Source of the DNA: Bifidobacterium amazonense
GTDB taxonomy: Bacteria; Actinomycetota; Actinomycetes; Actinomycetales; Bifidobacteriaceae
Length of the DNA stretch: 64,000 nucleotides
NCBI RefSeq assembly: GCF_018555435.2
Contig: NZ_JAFEJT020000009.1
Coordinates: 1-64,000 of the forward strand
Direction of reading: 5' to 3'
The position numbers were made by a program, and so were the translations under genes. Under the pieces are notes generated by a model. The model worked only from the letters and a program-made list of their open reading frames with translations. It was not told the origin of the DNA and did no database searches. Each line of letters begins with the position of its first letter. Positions within the stretch are counted from its first letter, which is position 1. This document shows positions 25,501 to 34,483 of the stretch, piece after piece.

Positions 25501-28500
25501 CGGCGTGATCGTCAGCGTCTTGCCAGGCACGGCAACGCCGTTCGCATACAGCTGCACGATGACTTCGGTCGGGCGCAGATTGTCCTGGTCGTTCGCGTCG
25601 TTCCACACTTTGGTGACGGGCACGGAGACGGTTTCCGGCGTGTACGTGTTGGTGAACGTGGTGGTTGTCACGCCGTCCGTTTCGGTTGCGGTAGTGTCTG
25701 CGGATGTGGTCGTGTACCCGTTCTTATCCGCATTCACCTCGATAACCTGGTACGTAACGGTCTTGCCGCTTTCGCGCACCGGCAGATCAGTCCATTCAAC
25801 CACGGCCTGCGCGTCCGGCGTGCTCTCGTTGATCACCTTCTCCTGGCCGACATTGGTCCATGTCGTACCGCCGTCCACGGACTTCCGCAGTTGGAATCGG
25901 GCCGGCTGTCGCTTGCCATCCTGGTTGTTGCCGTCGTCCCACTTCTTGCGGGCGCGGATCGACGTAACGTTCGAGCGGTCGGTGACGGTCAGATGCTTGC
26001 CGTCCTCCGACGAGACGGTCTTACCGTTGATGATGACCGCGCCGGAGTTCGTCACGGTGACGGCGATCGGATCGACCGGCTGGTAGCCTTCCGGCGCCGC
26101 GGTTTCAGTGAGCGTGTAGGAGCCGGGGGTGAGGTCCGTGAACTCGATCGCCGTATTGTTGGCGGTTGTCTGCTTCTGCTCGAACGTAGCATCGCCGTTC
26201 TTGGTCAGCGTAAACGTGGCACCGTTCAGCCACCGGCCCTGCTCGTCCTGCTTGTCGAGCTTGAACGAGCCCTTCTTGGCGCTTTCGTTGCTCACCGACC
26301 ACAAGTAGTTCTGCAAGGTCACGTTGTCGCCCGCGGTGGCGATGGTCAATGCCTTACCGTTCACGGTTTTGCTCTGATAGAACGCCGCGTCGTGGCTGTT
26401 GCCGGGGAACACGACGTACAGCGTGGCGGGGTTGTTCTTGTCGTACTGGTAGCCGTCGGGCCCTTGCGTTTCGGTCACACGGTAGATCGTGTCCGCGTTC
26501 AGGCCGGTGACGGTCGACGTGTAGCCGGTGGTGCCGGACTGCAGGGCGCCGCTGACGGATTCGGCCTTGCTCGGCGTCCATGCGTCAACGTTGCCGTCCA
26601 TGTCCACGGTGAGCTTGTCGACCTTGAACGTCGCGCCGTTGAGCGGCTTGGTCGCGTCGCCGTCAGCATACTTGTAGATCTGCAGCGAGTACAGGCTGGA
26701 CGTGATGCCGCCCTGCGCCTCGATGACCTTGCCGGTCTGCGTGGTGCTGGACGTGCCGCTGTTGTTCGCGTATCCCTTCAGCACGATCGTATTGTTGCCA
26801 AGATTGTTGAAATCCTGCCCCGGCTTGAGCTGTACGGCGGCCTTGTACGTGATCGTGAGCGCGCGCGAGTCGGGCACGGTGAACGTGATCGTCCGCGTGT
26901 TCGGATCGTACGCGTACGTCGCGCCGGCCACTTCGGCCTTGGTGTTCTTGTCGGTGATGGTCACGCTGTCCATGCGCAGGGCGAGCGCCGCGCCGAGCTG
27001 GTCGGTGAGCGTGAGCGACTTGCCGTTGTTGAGCGTCGAACCGCCCGGATTCACGTTCACGGTGTAGTTGATGTACGGCGCAGTGTTCTTGTCGTAGACG
27101 CCCTTTTTGGCCACTAGGTTGCCGGGCTGAGCCCAGATGTCCGAGTTATCCGGCAGTTGGGCTTCGCCGTCGATGCTGATGACGGCACTGTTCTTGTACT
27201 GCCGGTTGTTCGCCAGCGCATCGCTGAAGTTCGCGAACGTGGTTTCGTATTCGATAAGCAGCGAGCCGCTCTGCGCCTTCTTGAACGCCGGGCTGCCCTT
27301 GGCGATGACGAACGTGAGCGTGTGGTCGCCGTTGTCGGTGACGGTCACGCCGCTGTACGTGTTGCCGTTGGAATCCTTGGCCACCATCGATCCGGGGACG
27401 TACTTGTGGTCGCCATATATCTGCCAGTTGTTGTCGGGAGCTTTCTCCCCATGAGAGAGCGTATCGGTGATGACCACGGACTGCGCGTCCGCAGGGATGT
27501 CGTGCACCTTGAGCTGCCAGCGCATGGCGTTGCGGCTCAGCGACGTACCGTTGCCGTCGTCTTTGTTCGACTGGCCGTACTTGTCCATGTTGTCGACCAC
27601 CGGTTTGTGGCTGTCCGTAGCCTCCTTGTTCACGAACTCGACCGTGTTGTAGAACGTGGTGCCGGTCGGTGCGCCGTCGAGCACGGTGGACGTGTACGAG
27701 ATGTACAGCTTGGTGTCCTTGTCGATCTTGTCGTTGAACGTGATCGTGAACGACTTGCGGTCGGCGGCGACCGTCTTGGTGACGCTGCCGTCATATTCCG
27801 TGGTCAGCTTGCTGTCGGTGTAGATCTTGATCTTGCTCGCGTCCGGGTCGAGCACCTGCCAGTCGGGCTTGACGTAGTTCTTGTCGTTCGTGTGGTCCTT
27901 GCCGTCGTCGTCGACCGTATCGGTGAGCACCTTGCCGGCGGGCAGGTCGTCCTTGGCCTTGAACGTGGTGAGCCACTGCAGCGTCTTGGCCTCGTTCGCT
28001 TCGCCGGTGTACTTCTTGCTCAGGTCCACGGCGTCCTTGCCGATCGTCACGGTGCCGCTGCCGGGCAGGTCGCCGCTGCCGTCGCCGGGCGTGACGGTCA
28101 CGTCGTTCTTGTAGGTGATCTTGTCGCCGCTGCCGGACTCGGGCAGTTTCTCGACCTCGGTGGAATACTTGATCTCGTATCGCTGGTATGGCTTGCCGTT
28201 GTTGTCCGGCAGCGTCGCCTTGCCGCTGACCAGATCCGCCCACTTGAGGGTGGTTTCATGCGACTGCCAGTTCGCGTCGTAATACACGACCTTCACGTCG
28301 TCGGTCGGTTCCTTGAGGTTCTTGCCGAGCGCATCCTTGATCTTCGTGGCATCGGGCATCACGTCGCCGTCCTGGCCGGCAGTGACGGTGATCGTCCAGT
28401 CGATCACGGTGGCCTGCACGTCCTTGCCGTTCTCGTCCTTCTTGGTGACGGTGTTGGCCTTGCCGTTCTTTTTCACGGACCAGCTGTTGTTCAACCAGAT

Positions 28501-29484
28501 GCTTTGCTCGGTGGTCTTCTTGTTCGTGGAATCGTCGCTGTAGTACTTGACCTTGTTCTTGACGAGGTCGGTCTTGCCGTTCTTGACAGCGTCGGCAACG
28601 GCCTGACGGTCGATCTTCACGCTGTAGCGTGCGTAGAGCACCTGGCCGTCGGTCATCTGATCGATGTTGGCGGTGAATCCCTTGTGGTCGGCGTTCTCCG
28701 TGCTCTGCCATGTACCGGTGTATTCCTGCGTGCAGTTGGCGTCCGTGTACAGCTTGAGCGTGCCGGGCTGGAGCGTGAGTAGGTCGCCCATCGTGTCTTC
28801 GAGTTTGACGTTCTTGTTGGAGCCGGTCGCGTGCACTTCGACGACGAAGTCGAATATGCTGGGGTCGTCGGTGGAGATGGCGCCGTTCTTCTGCGCCCAC
28901 AGGCTGTGCTGTTCGTTGACGTCGACCTCGAGCGTGCCGATGCCGGGGAATTCGAAGGATGCGTTGCCACCGTTGTTACCGCCGGTTGATTCCTCGGTGA
29001 TCGTGCCGTTGACGGTGACGTACGCCTTGATGTTGGAGCCGGTGTCGGCGCGGCTGAAGGTCGCCACCATACGGTTGCCGTTGACGGTGAACGTGCCACG
29101 CTCTCCGCCGTCCTCGCCGTAGATGGTGTAGGTTTCGCCGGATTTGAAGTTCAGGCCTTTGGGCAGGTCGTAGGTGAACTGGTCGCCTTCCTTGATGCCG
29201 CCTTTGCCGTCCGGGAAGGTCCAGTACAGCTTCATCCTGACCTCGTCGCCGTAGCTGACCTTCATGCCGGTGGTGTACGGCTTGCCGTTGATGGTGATGG
29301 AGGTGGCGTCCTTGTCGACCGGGGCTTGCGCGCTGCCGATCTCGTATGTGGATGCGGCCTGTGCGGTGTGTACGGTAATTCCGCCCACCAGTGTGGCGAA
29401 GACCATCGCCGCAACCGTCACCATGACTGCAAACGATTGCATCACGTTGTCAATAACCCCATGTCCGTGTGATGCACCCATCAT
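22513..29484 (-). CDS. Giant LPXTG-anchored adhesin with many Cna-B / SpaA-type domains
   Basis: A roughly 2320-residue wall-anchored surface protein. A signal peptide (ending about THTAQA-A) leads to adhesin-like Ig folds (about 50-780), then an alternating array of SpaA-type domains and Cna-B domains recognisable by K.W.D..N (KKWDDGNNQDGKR, KVWNDANDQDN, KRWEDGG, KTWNDADNQDGKR, KVWDDAQNFNGQR, KAWDDNDDAYRKR). Such domains form Lys-Asn isopeptide bonds. The C-terminus has LPDTG (about 2286), a membrane helix and RRFAKKGGTR, the sortase signal. The start at 29484 is adjacent to GGAGG, which better fits the next ATG (29481); an ATG at 29601 has no ribosome site and lies upstream of a likely promoter. 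No sortase gene is in the window. The ligand is unknown. Confidence 0.9.
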   Translation of the reverse strand: MMGASHGHGVIDNVMQSFAVMVTVAAMVFATLVGGITVHTAQAASTYEIGSAQAPVDKDATSITINGKPYTTGMKVSYGDEVRMKLYWTFPDGKGGIKEGDQFTYDLPKGLNFKSGETYTIYGEDGGERGTFTVNGNRMVATFSRADTGSNIKAYVTVNGTITEESTGGNNGGNASFEFPGIGTLEVDVNEQHSLWAQKNGAISTDDPSIFDFVVEVHATGSNKNVKLEDTMGDLLTLQPGTLKLYTDANCTQEYTGTWQSTENADHKGFTANIDQMTDGQVLYARYSVKIDRQAVADAVKNGKTDLVKNKVKYYSDDSTNKKTTEQSIWLNNSWSVKKNGKANTVTKKDENGKDVQATVIDWTITVTAGQDGDVMPDATKIKDALGKNLKEPTDDVKVVYYDANWQSHETTLKWADLVSGKATLPDNNGKPYQRYEIKYSTEVEKLPESGSGDKITYKNDVTVTPGDGSGDLPGSGTVTIGKDAVDLSKKYTGEANEAKTLQWLTTFKAKDDLPAGKVLTDTVDDDGKDHTNDKNYVKPDWQVLDPDASKIKIYTDSKLTTEYDGSVTKTVAADRKSFTITFNDKIDKDTKLYISYTSTVLDGAPTGTTFYNTVEFVNKEATDSHKPVVDNMDKYGQSNKDDGNGTSLSRNAMRWQLKVHDIPADAQSVVITDTLSHGEKAPDNNWQIYGDHKYVPGSMVAKDSNGNTYSGVTVTDNGDHTLTFVIAKGSPAFKKAQSGSLLIEYETTFANFSDALANNRQYKNSAVISIDGEAQLPDNSDIWAQPGNLVAKKGVYDKNTAPYINYTVNVNPGGSTLNNGKSLTLTDQLGAALALRMDSVTITDKNTKAEVAGATYAYDPNTRTITFTVPDSRALTITYKAAVQLKPGQDFNNLGNNTIVLKGYANNSGTSSTTQTGKVIEAQGGITSSLYSLQIYKYADGDATKPLNGATFKVDKLTVDMDGNVDAWTPSKAESVSGALQSGTTGYTSTVTGLNADTIYRVTETQGPDGYQYDKNNPATLYVVFPGNSHDAAFYQSKTVNGKALTIATAGDNVTLQNYLWSVSNESAKKGSFKLDKQDEQGRWLNGATFTLTKNGDATFEQKQTTANNTAIEFTDLTPGSYTLTETAAPEGYQPVDPIAVTVTNSGAVIINGKTVSSEDGKHLTVTDRSNVTSIRARKKWDDGNNQDGKRQPARFQLRKSVDGGTTWTNVGQEKVINESTPDAQAVVEWTDLPVRESGKTVTYQVIEVNADKNGYTTTSADTTATETDGVTTTTFTNTYTPETVSVPVTKVWNDANDQDNLRPTEVIVQLYANGVAVPGKTLTITPDADGNWKGEFTDLPKYENGALITYTVQEVNPPSGYTVSTSGSVTGTGDITITNTHYPTDTKIRVSKRDLGGAEIAGAKMEIDGTEDESGDKVTKQWTSKAGESYVVELKPGSYTLTELQAPNGYYVADPISFKVVRNSDNSLSVTINDKTVDGNLIVMTDIYKPVNVTISKVSLTDGVGEIAGATLTVTGTTLAGETINPIQWVSTGKPRNITLVPGTYNLHESQAPSGYQPARDIAFTVNLDGTVTVNSDTAKNNIITMTDELNTTNVTVSKTAVTGVAELAGAEFKLTGTTFEGDEAPFDNKGFNVPADVTISTDGKALTWASSADGPKTFQLPNGTYELTETKAPEGYDVASKPVTFTVENGKVVVGDVVSGGNLVRVEDATKSYTAVSVTKRWEDGGDTELRKGVTVTAVLYKNGEKMTGDQYRVELNATNNWSHDWTGLDAKDSKGDEITYTVNEELTGDNKDEYHASIVKSSTANGYDVVIYNIHQPDSRNIDLTKTWNDADNQDGKRPEAIQVTVTGTSKHPKDDGTLEDYSETMIVTTLKPNDKGEWKWTLENLPKKNAYGYEYTYSVKETPVADYNDFDDSGVCTFSSPTGTQCNVTFTETPADADHPNEQFAITNKHTPETVSLTVNKVWDDAQNFNGQRPKNVTVWLLTSLWDAGNGWPEPQSYKCKGSKAENVSCVVLSESSKATTSDSDSTGSDTTAADTAQSDTAQSDTVESASDTDAQADSTDDTWTYTFKDLPKYRNGKLLRYSVTEEAVDDYTASLTDDTTYPNADGQTGSGDAAADQTGTTRTTTDVNAYRFTLSNRNVPNKTDLTVRKAWDDNDDAYRKRPTSIWVQLYEKTLASTTTAFTEAAGTNPDTGTTGQSLQNLSGLTAVGRPVELNAGNNWAYTFKELSKDKTYEVREMSCTDADGSQPCTAVESLPGYQTPIITGDQTTGYTITNTIVPILPDTGGEGVTRYLMLGFAMIALSGAFFARRFAKKGGTR
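29428..29441. promoter_or_regulatory. LacI/CcpA-type palindrome in the 5' coding part of the giant adhesin gene
   Basis: TGCAAACGATTGCA matches the palindromic operator form of LacI-family sugar regulators (TG.AA.CG.TT.CA). It lies in the signal-peptide coding region about 45 bases inside the gene. Similar sites occur in the LPETG gene at 34088 and 34326. Confidence 0.5.
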
Positions 29485-29848
29485 CCCTCCAGCCACGCCT
29501 TCTTCATTGATATAGCTCTCAAAACCGCTAGAAATATAGGATAGACGCCTCTTGACAAAAATCAAAACCTGATACATGATGACCGATCGGTTATTAGCCA
29601 TAGAGAAAATGGGGGGTTGAATACGTAATCAGAAAGTTGACGCCCACACTCCCCAAACCTTCGACCGGCCATGGTATCGATATCTCCATTGAAACCATTG
29701 AATTCCGCCGGGATTCATCCCGTCCATTGTCATTCCGCTTGCATTCCCCGACCGCGCTCCCCCGCACCGGCCGCCCAGCCGATCGCACTCCCCACATCGG
29801 CGTGTCGCGCCCGCCCGCACGGGACGGGCGCGACCATCCGTCAATCGA
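29485..29848. other. Intergenic region between the two LPXTG genes with putative promoter
   Basis: No gene is seen. A possible minus-strand promoter for the giant adhesin reads TTGATT (29560-29565), 16 bases, TATCCT (29538-29543). A hairpin (TCGCGCCCG at 29805-29813 with CGGGCGCGA at 29825-29833) follows the stop of the LPETG gene and could end its transcript. The region is locally AT-rich near 29480-29640. Confidence 0.45.
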
Positions 29849-32800
29849 TCAACGGCGACGCCGACGCGCAACGGCGCCGCCGGCGTAATACGACGCGCTC
29901 AGCGTCACCATCGCCGCACCCACGCCGATCATCATCCACGGTCCCACGCCGCCGGTCTCCGGCAATACGGAACCGGGATAATTGGCCAGCACCAGACCAC
30001 CATTCGACTCTGCAAACGCGGGATTGCGCCGGTCCACGCCGGCGACCGGCTTGCCGGACGCATCGGCATCTGTCGCCCGAACCACGGTCGGCTCGTGGAT
30101 CACCAGCTCCTTGTTCACAGGACCAGCCTCTACCGCAATCCGCCACTGGCAATCCGGCTGGTCGAAACCGTCCGGCGCCTTGGTTTCCACCAGGCGATAG
30201 ACGCCGACCATCAGGCCGCCGAGCGACACCTTGCCGTCACCGTCACTGGTTCGCGCATCACCGACCTGTCGCCAATCGGAGCCCAGGGCATTCGTATCGA
30301 TCAGCCCGCTTGTCGGCGCCTCGCCGGAACCGACCCAGCGGTACACGGTGAAAGTGGCACCGGCGAGCGGCTTGGTCTCCGCAGCGGAACCATCCACCTT
30401 GGTGAACGTGAACGTCGTCGTATCGGCGACCAATCCGACGCGCGTGTAGCCGAAGTCGATGTCGCTGACGGCCGAGACCGCCGCACCGCCCTCACCCTGC
30501 CTGGCTGTGGTGGTCTTTACGTGCGTGCCGTTGTAGGCGTGCGCGTCGTCGGCCACGTATTCGGCGACCGCATCGGCACCGGTGGGTGCGTTCATCACGA
30601 GCACCACCTGCACGGACTTGCCAGGGGCGAGCGTCGCATCGGTGCCGCCGGAGGTCTTGGTCAGGTCGATCGCCACGGCTTTAACCTTGGAATAGTCATA
30701 GTCGGCATGTGTGGACGGCGTGCAGTCGGACCAGACTTTGATGTTCGTCAATTTGCGGTAATACTCGTTGTCACTATCAGTCGGACCATACACCTTGAGA
30801 TCATCACGCGTAGAGCAATACACCACCGGCGCGAATCCGTCGTCCGTGGCCTGCCGCACGTCCACGCTGCTGAGCGTACCCCGCCAGCGCGGTGTGCTCG
30901 TCGTCACTGCCTGATCCGAAGCTGACGTGTCGGTGCTCAGGTAGTTCTCCAGCGAATCGTAGAGCACGATGCCGCTGGCCGACGTGGAGGAGTCGGCGGT
31001 GTAGCGCAGACGGTATGTGTATTCTCCGCCCGCACGCAGCTTGACCTCGTTCTTCATGCCGTTCGTCCAGTCGATCTGCGTGCCGCCGCGGATGTGCTTG
31101 GTCAGGCCGGACGAAGATGATGTGATGAAACTGATACGGTTGCTCGCGTCGGCGTAGAGAAAACGGTTATCTGTGTTATTGGCAGTGAGGTTGGCGAGCG
31201 CAGACTTTTCGTCATCTCCCCATGAGCAGCCCGATGCGGTGGTGCACAACGTCTTGTCGTCCAAACCGGTCAGGTCATCGTTGTCGTCGCCTTTGGTGAT
31301 GGTTTTGTTGCCGGATTCGTAGGCCACCACGTTATGCAATGGCTTGGCATTGTTGTTGTAGCCGTAATCGCCGGCGTCCTGCCATGAGATGTATGCGTCG
31401 AAATGCAGCGTCATCGTGGATTTGCCGGTGGCGTCGGTGTTGGACGTGCTGTATTGCACGTTCTTGTAACCGTTCGGCGCTTTCGCCGTGACCGTCAGCA
31501 GCGTTCGGCCACTGCCTTTGTAATTTGCGTGCGTCTGGATGTCGGTTACCGTCATCGCGGTGGTGTCGTCGGTCGCGGTGACGTTGACACTTGCGGTGTC
31601 CGGAACGACGCCGGCGGGCAGCAGATCGTAGAACGTACCGGACTGCTGGGGGTTCGCCCAGCCATTAATGACATAGTTGGAGGTGAAGATGCCGGATTCG
31701 CCCATGGTGACCTCGTACGGGATTTTCACGCGGCTGTTGACCGTGTCGTTGGTCGCCGTGCCGTCGATGGTTTTCTCTTTGACGGAGGTCAGGGAGAACG
31801 GGGTGAGTTTTTGCGTGGCGCTGGTGTGGCATAGGGGCACGCCCTGGAAGGGAGATGAGGCTGGGCTGTCAAGATACTGGAAATCATGCGAGAACGGAAG
31901 CGTGTTGAATTTGCCGTGCCAGCCGTTGGTGCCAGCGCTGCCAAGAAACATGCAGGCGCCGATGCTCGCGCCGCCGTTCACCTGTTCTCCGCGTTCCGCC
32001 TGCGCGAGGTTGAAGGCCGTCGGCCATTTCGATTTCGTGGCTTCCAGCTGCTTCTGCGTGTACACGGTCATGGTGTTGAAGTCGGTCAGCGTCACATAGT
32101 CGTCGCGCAGTTCCGCGGTCGAGGCCGTCTTACTGTCGTTGAGCTTGTGCAGCAGACCCTTGACGTGATCCGTCGGACGCAGCACCACGGACACGGCAAG
32201 GTTCAGTTCCACCGCCGCGGAGGACGCCGACTGGTAGACCGCCCTGACGGCCACGATGCTGCTATTGGAACCAGAAGTATAACCAGTATCGATGGATTTT
32301 GCGTTCTGGTACAGGTCTTGCAGCGTGAACACGCCCAATGTCTTCCATCCTTGGTTGACCCATGGCCCATCGCCATTCTTGCCGTAAAGCAGTCCTTCGA
32401 TGGTCAACGTCGTCTTCCCCTGGTCGCTGCTCGGCGTGCGGGATACCAATCCCCAATCACCAGTATCGGTGAGCGCCCAGTCGGAGACATCGAATCCCGG
32501 GCTGGTCGTCAACGGCCGGTAATCGCTGCTTCCCTGCTGGTATCGGTAGTTGGACCAGTCGGTGGTTTTGGGGATGCCCACGCGCTCGATACTGAAATCC
32601 TCTGGCGTCAGTTCGGCATATCCCTTGGTGGGTTCCGGATAGTTCTCCTGATACCCGTCCGGGTACGTTCCGTTCTGTTCCATCTCGCCGGCGGTTTCCT
32701 CGCCGAACGCGAACATGTCGTCGATGAACTCGTGGCGCACATACTGCTGCCCGTAATCGCCCTGATCATCCGACGCGGTGCCATCCTCCGTGGTCAGAGC

Positions 32801-34141
32801 GTACGTTTGGGCGAAGTAGTGGTTCACGAAGGGGTACAGGTGTACATCGCTGTCATTCTCCAGCGCCGTCAACGCACCGAGCGTCTCACAAGAATTCCCT
32901 ACTGCTAGGGCATCTGCGCCGGCCGCATAGACGTTGGGGGCGCATCCTTTGAACATGCGGTACAGATCCCCGCTATAGGAGAACGACTTGGTGTTGCCGA
33001 TGGTTTTGCTGTCTTCGGCGTCCTTGGTGCTGGATCGGTCGTCGTCCTTGCCGGTGACGGTTGCGGAGACGCTGTTGGCGAGGGTGTAGCCGTCGTCGGC
33101 GGCCATCGCGGCGTCTAGGTCGCTCTGGCTGTATCCGGTGATCACGTAGTAGGTGTAGGTGCCGCCGCCGCTGATGGGTACCGTGCATTCGGTTTCCCAC
33201 GCACCGCAGATCTGGTCGCCGTTTTCGTCGGTGATCGGTTTCTTGCTTGAGTCAAGGAACCCGACCGTCCAGCCATACAGATCGTCGGTCGGCCCGCCAT
33301 CGTTGATGGTCACCGTTCCCGGCTGTTTGCCTTCCGCCTTTACGGTGATCTTCCACAGTACGTATCGTTCGCCGTCGCCGGCTGCGTCTTCAAATCCTTC
33401 CGGGATCGTGTCCGTCGTGCCGCTGTAGTCCTTCTCCACGTCGGTGATGATCAGGCTCGTGTTGATTTTAGCGGTGGTTTTGATGCTCTCCACTGGCTTG
33501 GCGTTGCCGGGGAGTTTGCCTGTGGAGATGATTTCGCCTTCGATGTACCCGTAGTAGTCCTTGCCCGGCGTGGTGTCCGCATCGGGAACTTCGCTGGGGT
33601 CGACACCATAGTTGACCTGCACGGAGAAGGTGGCGGCCGCAGAAACGGTGATCGCGTTGGTGAGCACGAATTCATGGGTACTCTCATCCACGGTGTAGCA
33701 CAGGCCGTTGCCGCTGTTGTATCCTTCCGAGCATTCGGGTACGGCGATCTGCGTTTTGTCGATACCGGTCGGATTGCCGTCGCGGTCCTTGAACACGTAT
33801 TGCGGGATGCGCCATTCGAGGCTGTTGGCGGGGATCATGTTGCCGCCTTCGGCCATGGACTGGCCTGAAGCGCTCAGGTCGAACTGCGCCAGAGGCCGCA
33901 CGGTACCCGCGTTTCCGTCGAATGACTGGAGCATCAGGGTAGGAACATAGCTTCCGGCACTGTTGCTCCACACCAGCCAGTACGCGTCCACGCTGGTCAC
34001 GGTGGAGGTGGCGCCGTCGTCCGCGCGCGCCGTCGATCCGCCGACCAACCAACACGACAGCAGCACCGCCGTTGTCACCACTATAGACGCAAACGTTTGC
34101 ACAAGTGAGCGGTCATATCCGTGACGTTCTTGCCGAGCCAT
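29849..34141 (-). CDS. Large LPETG-anchored surface protein
   Basis: A 1430-residue wall-anchored protein. The signal peptide (MARQERHGYDRSLVQTFASIVVTTAVLLSCWLVGG..ARA) is followed by a large exported region that I could not assign to one family and that contains few Cys. A SpaA/GramPos-pilin D-type domain lies near the C-terminus (FTFTKVDGSAAETKPLAGATFTVYRW ... YRLVETKAPDGFDQP). It ends VLPETGGVGPWMMIG.. and ARRRRR, a complete sortase signal. The start at 34141 follows GGGAGG-acgc. The gene order suggests a partner of the larger adhesin, perhaps as tip or ancillary subunit, but no backbone pilin motif or sortase is present, so a fimbria is unproven. Confidence 0.9.
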   Translation of the reverse strand: MARQERHGYDRSLVQTFASIVVTTAVLLSCWLVGGSTARADDGATSTVTSVDAYWLVWSNSAGSYVPTLMLQSFDGNAGTVRPLAQFDLSASGQSMAEGGNMIPANSLEWRIPQYVFKDRDGNPTGIDKTQIAVPECSEGYNSGNGLCYTVDESTHEFVLTNAITVSAAATFSVQVNYGVDPSEVPDADTTPGKDYYGYIEGEIISTGKLPGNAKPVESIKTTAKINTSLIITDVEKDYSGTTDTIPEGFEDAAGDGERYVLWKITVKAEGKQPGTVTINDGGPTDDLYGWTVGFLDSSKKPITDENGDQICGAWETECTVPISGGGTYTYYVITGYSQSDLDAAMAADDGYTLANSVSATVTGKDDDRSSTKDAEDSKTIGNTKSFSYSGDLYRMFKGCAPNVYAAGADALAVGNSCETLGALTALENDSDVHLYPFVNHYFAQTYALTTEDGTASDDQGDYGQQYVRHEFIDDMFAFGEETAGEMEQNGTYPDGYQENYPEPTKGYAELTPEDFSIERVGIPKTTDWSNYRYQQGSSDYRPLTTSPGFDVSDWALTDTGDWGLVSRTPSSDQGKTTLTIEGLLYGKNGDGPWVNQGWKTLGVFTLQDLYQNAKSIDTGYTSGSNSSIVAVRAVYQSASSAAVELNLAVSVVLRPTDHVKGLLHKLNDSKTASTAELRDDYVTLTDFNTMTVYTQKQLEATKSKWPTAFNLAQAERGEQVNGGASIGACMFLGSAGTNGWHGKFNTLPFSHDFQYLDSPASSPFQGVPLCHTSATQKLTPFSLTSVKEKTIDGTATNDTVNSRVKIPYEVTMGESGIFTSNYVINGWANPQQSGTFYDLLPAGVVPDTASVNVTATDDTTAMTVTDIQTHANYKGSGRTLLTVTAKAPNGYKNVQYSTSNTDATGKSTMTLHFDAYISWQDAGDYGYNNNAKPLHNVVAYESGNKTITKGDDNDDLTGLDDKTLCTTASGCSWGDDEKSALANLTANNTDNRFLYADASNRISFITSSSSGLTKHIRGGTQIDWTNGMKNEVKLRAGGEYTYRLRYTADSSTSASGIVLYDSLENYLSTDTSASDQAVTTSTPRWRGTLSSVDVRQATDDGFAPVVYCSTRDDLKVYGPTDSDNEYYRKLTNIKVWSDCTPSTHADYDYSKVKAVAIDLTKTSGGTDATLAPGKSVQVVLVMNAPTGADAVAEYVADDAHAYNGTHVKTTTARQGEGGAAVSAVSDIDFGYTRVGLVADTTTFTFTKVDGSAAETKPLAGATFTVYRWVGSGEAPTSGLIDTNALGSDWRQVGDARTSDGDGKVSLGGLMVGVYRLVETKAPDGFDQPDCQWRIAVEAGPVNKELVIHEPTVVRATDADASGKPVAGVDRRNPAFAESNGGLVLANYPGSVLPETGGVGPWMMIGVGAAMVTLSASYYAGGAVARRRRR
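34088..34101. promoter_or_regulatory. LacI/CcpA-type palindrome in the 5' coding part of the LPETG gene
   Basis: CGCAAACGTTTGCA, with the perfect 12-base palindrome GCAAACGTTTGC, lies about 40 bases inside the gene. It matches the site at 29428 in sequence and in position relative to the start codon. Confidence 0.5.
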
Positions 34142-34201
34142 GCGTCCTCCCAACCGAGCATCTTCTTCTTTGACCGACGCTTTCCGTCTTTTCTAGTGAG
34201 C

Positions 34202-34230
34202 AGTATACCTCTCGACACCTACGGAAACAA
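34202..34230 (-). promoter_or_regulatory. Promoter of the LPETG surface protein gene
   Basis: On the minus strand, TTGTTT (34225-34230), a 17-base spacer and TATACT (34202-34207) form a good sigma-70 promoter. The start would be near 34195, giving a leader of about 54 bases ahead of the GGGAGG site. Confidence 0.65.
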
Positions 34231-34325
34231 CAGGAACGTTCAGATTCCAGATTTCCGCAGCCGGCATATCGCACTTTCATTCTTCTTGCAGCAAGTGAAC
34301 GATCCCATGCAGAAAGCAAGCAGAA

Positions 34326-34339
34326 CGCAAACGTATGCA
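34326..34339. promoter_or_regulatory. Upstream LacI/CcpA-type near-palindrome
   Basis: CGCAAACGTATGCA differs by one base from the site inside the LPETG gene. It lies about 95 bases upstream of that gene's -35 box, so two sites would flank the promoter and could allow looping. Confidence 0.4.
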
Positions 34340-34410
34340 ACATCAGCCGCGAGCATCGACTTCATACTTTGTCATATACAACGCCGGAATCATCCCACTC
34401 CAAAACAAAA

Positions 34411-34444
34411 CGGCGGTGCCATTCCAAACGGAACGGCACCGCCG
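34411..34444 (-). terminator. Terminator after the DUF4032 gene
   Basis: CGGCGGTGCC.TTCC arms (34411-34425 and 34430-34444) pair over 15 bases with one mismatch. Read on the minus strand the hairpin is followed by GTTTTGTTTT. The remaining 34142-34410 stretch holds the LPETG promoter and no gene. Confidence 0.85.
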
Positions 34445-34483
34445 TCATGCCTTATCAACGCCGCGCATCAACGATCGTCGCGC

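Noticed and set aside
22513..29601. Start of the giant adhesin at 29601
   Set aside because: No ribosome site there, and a promoter-like pair at 29538-29565 lies downstream of it; 29484/29481 sits after GGAGG.
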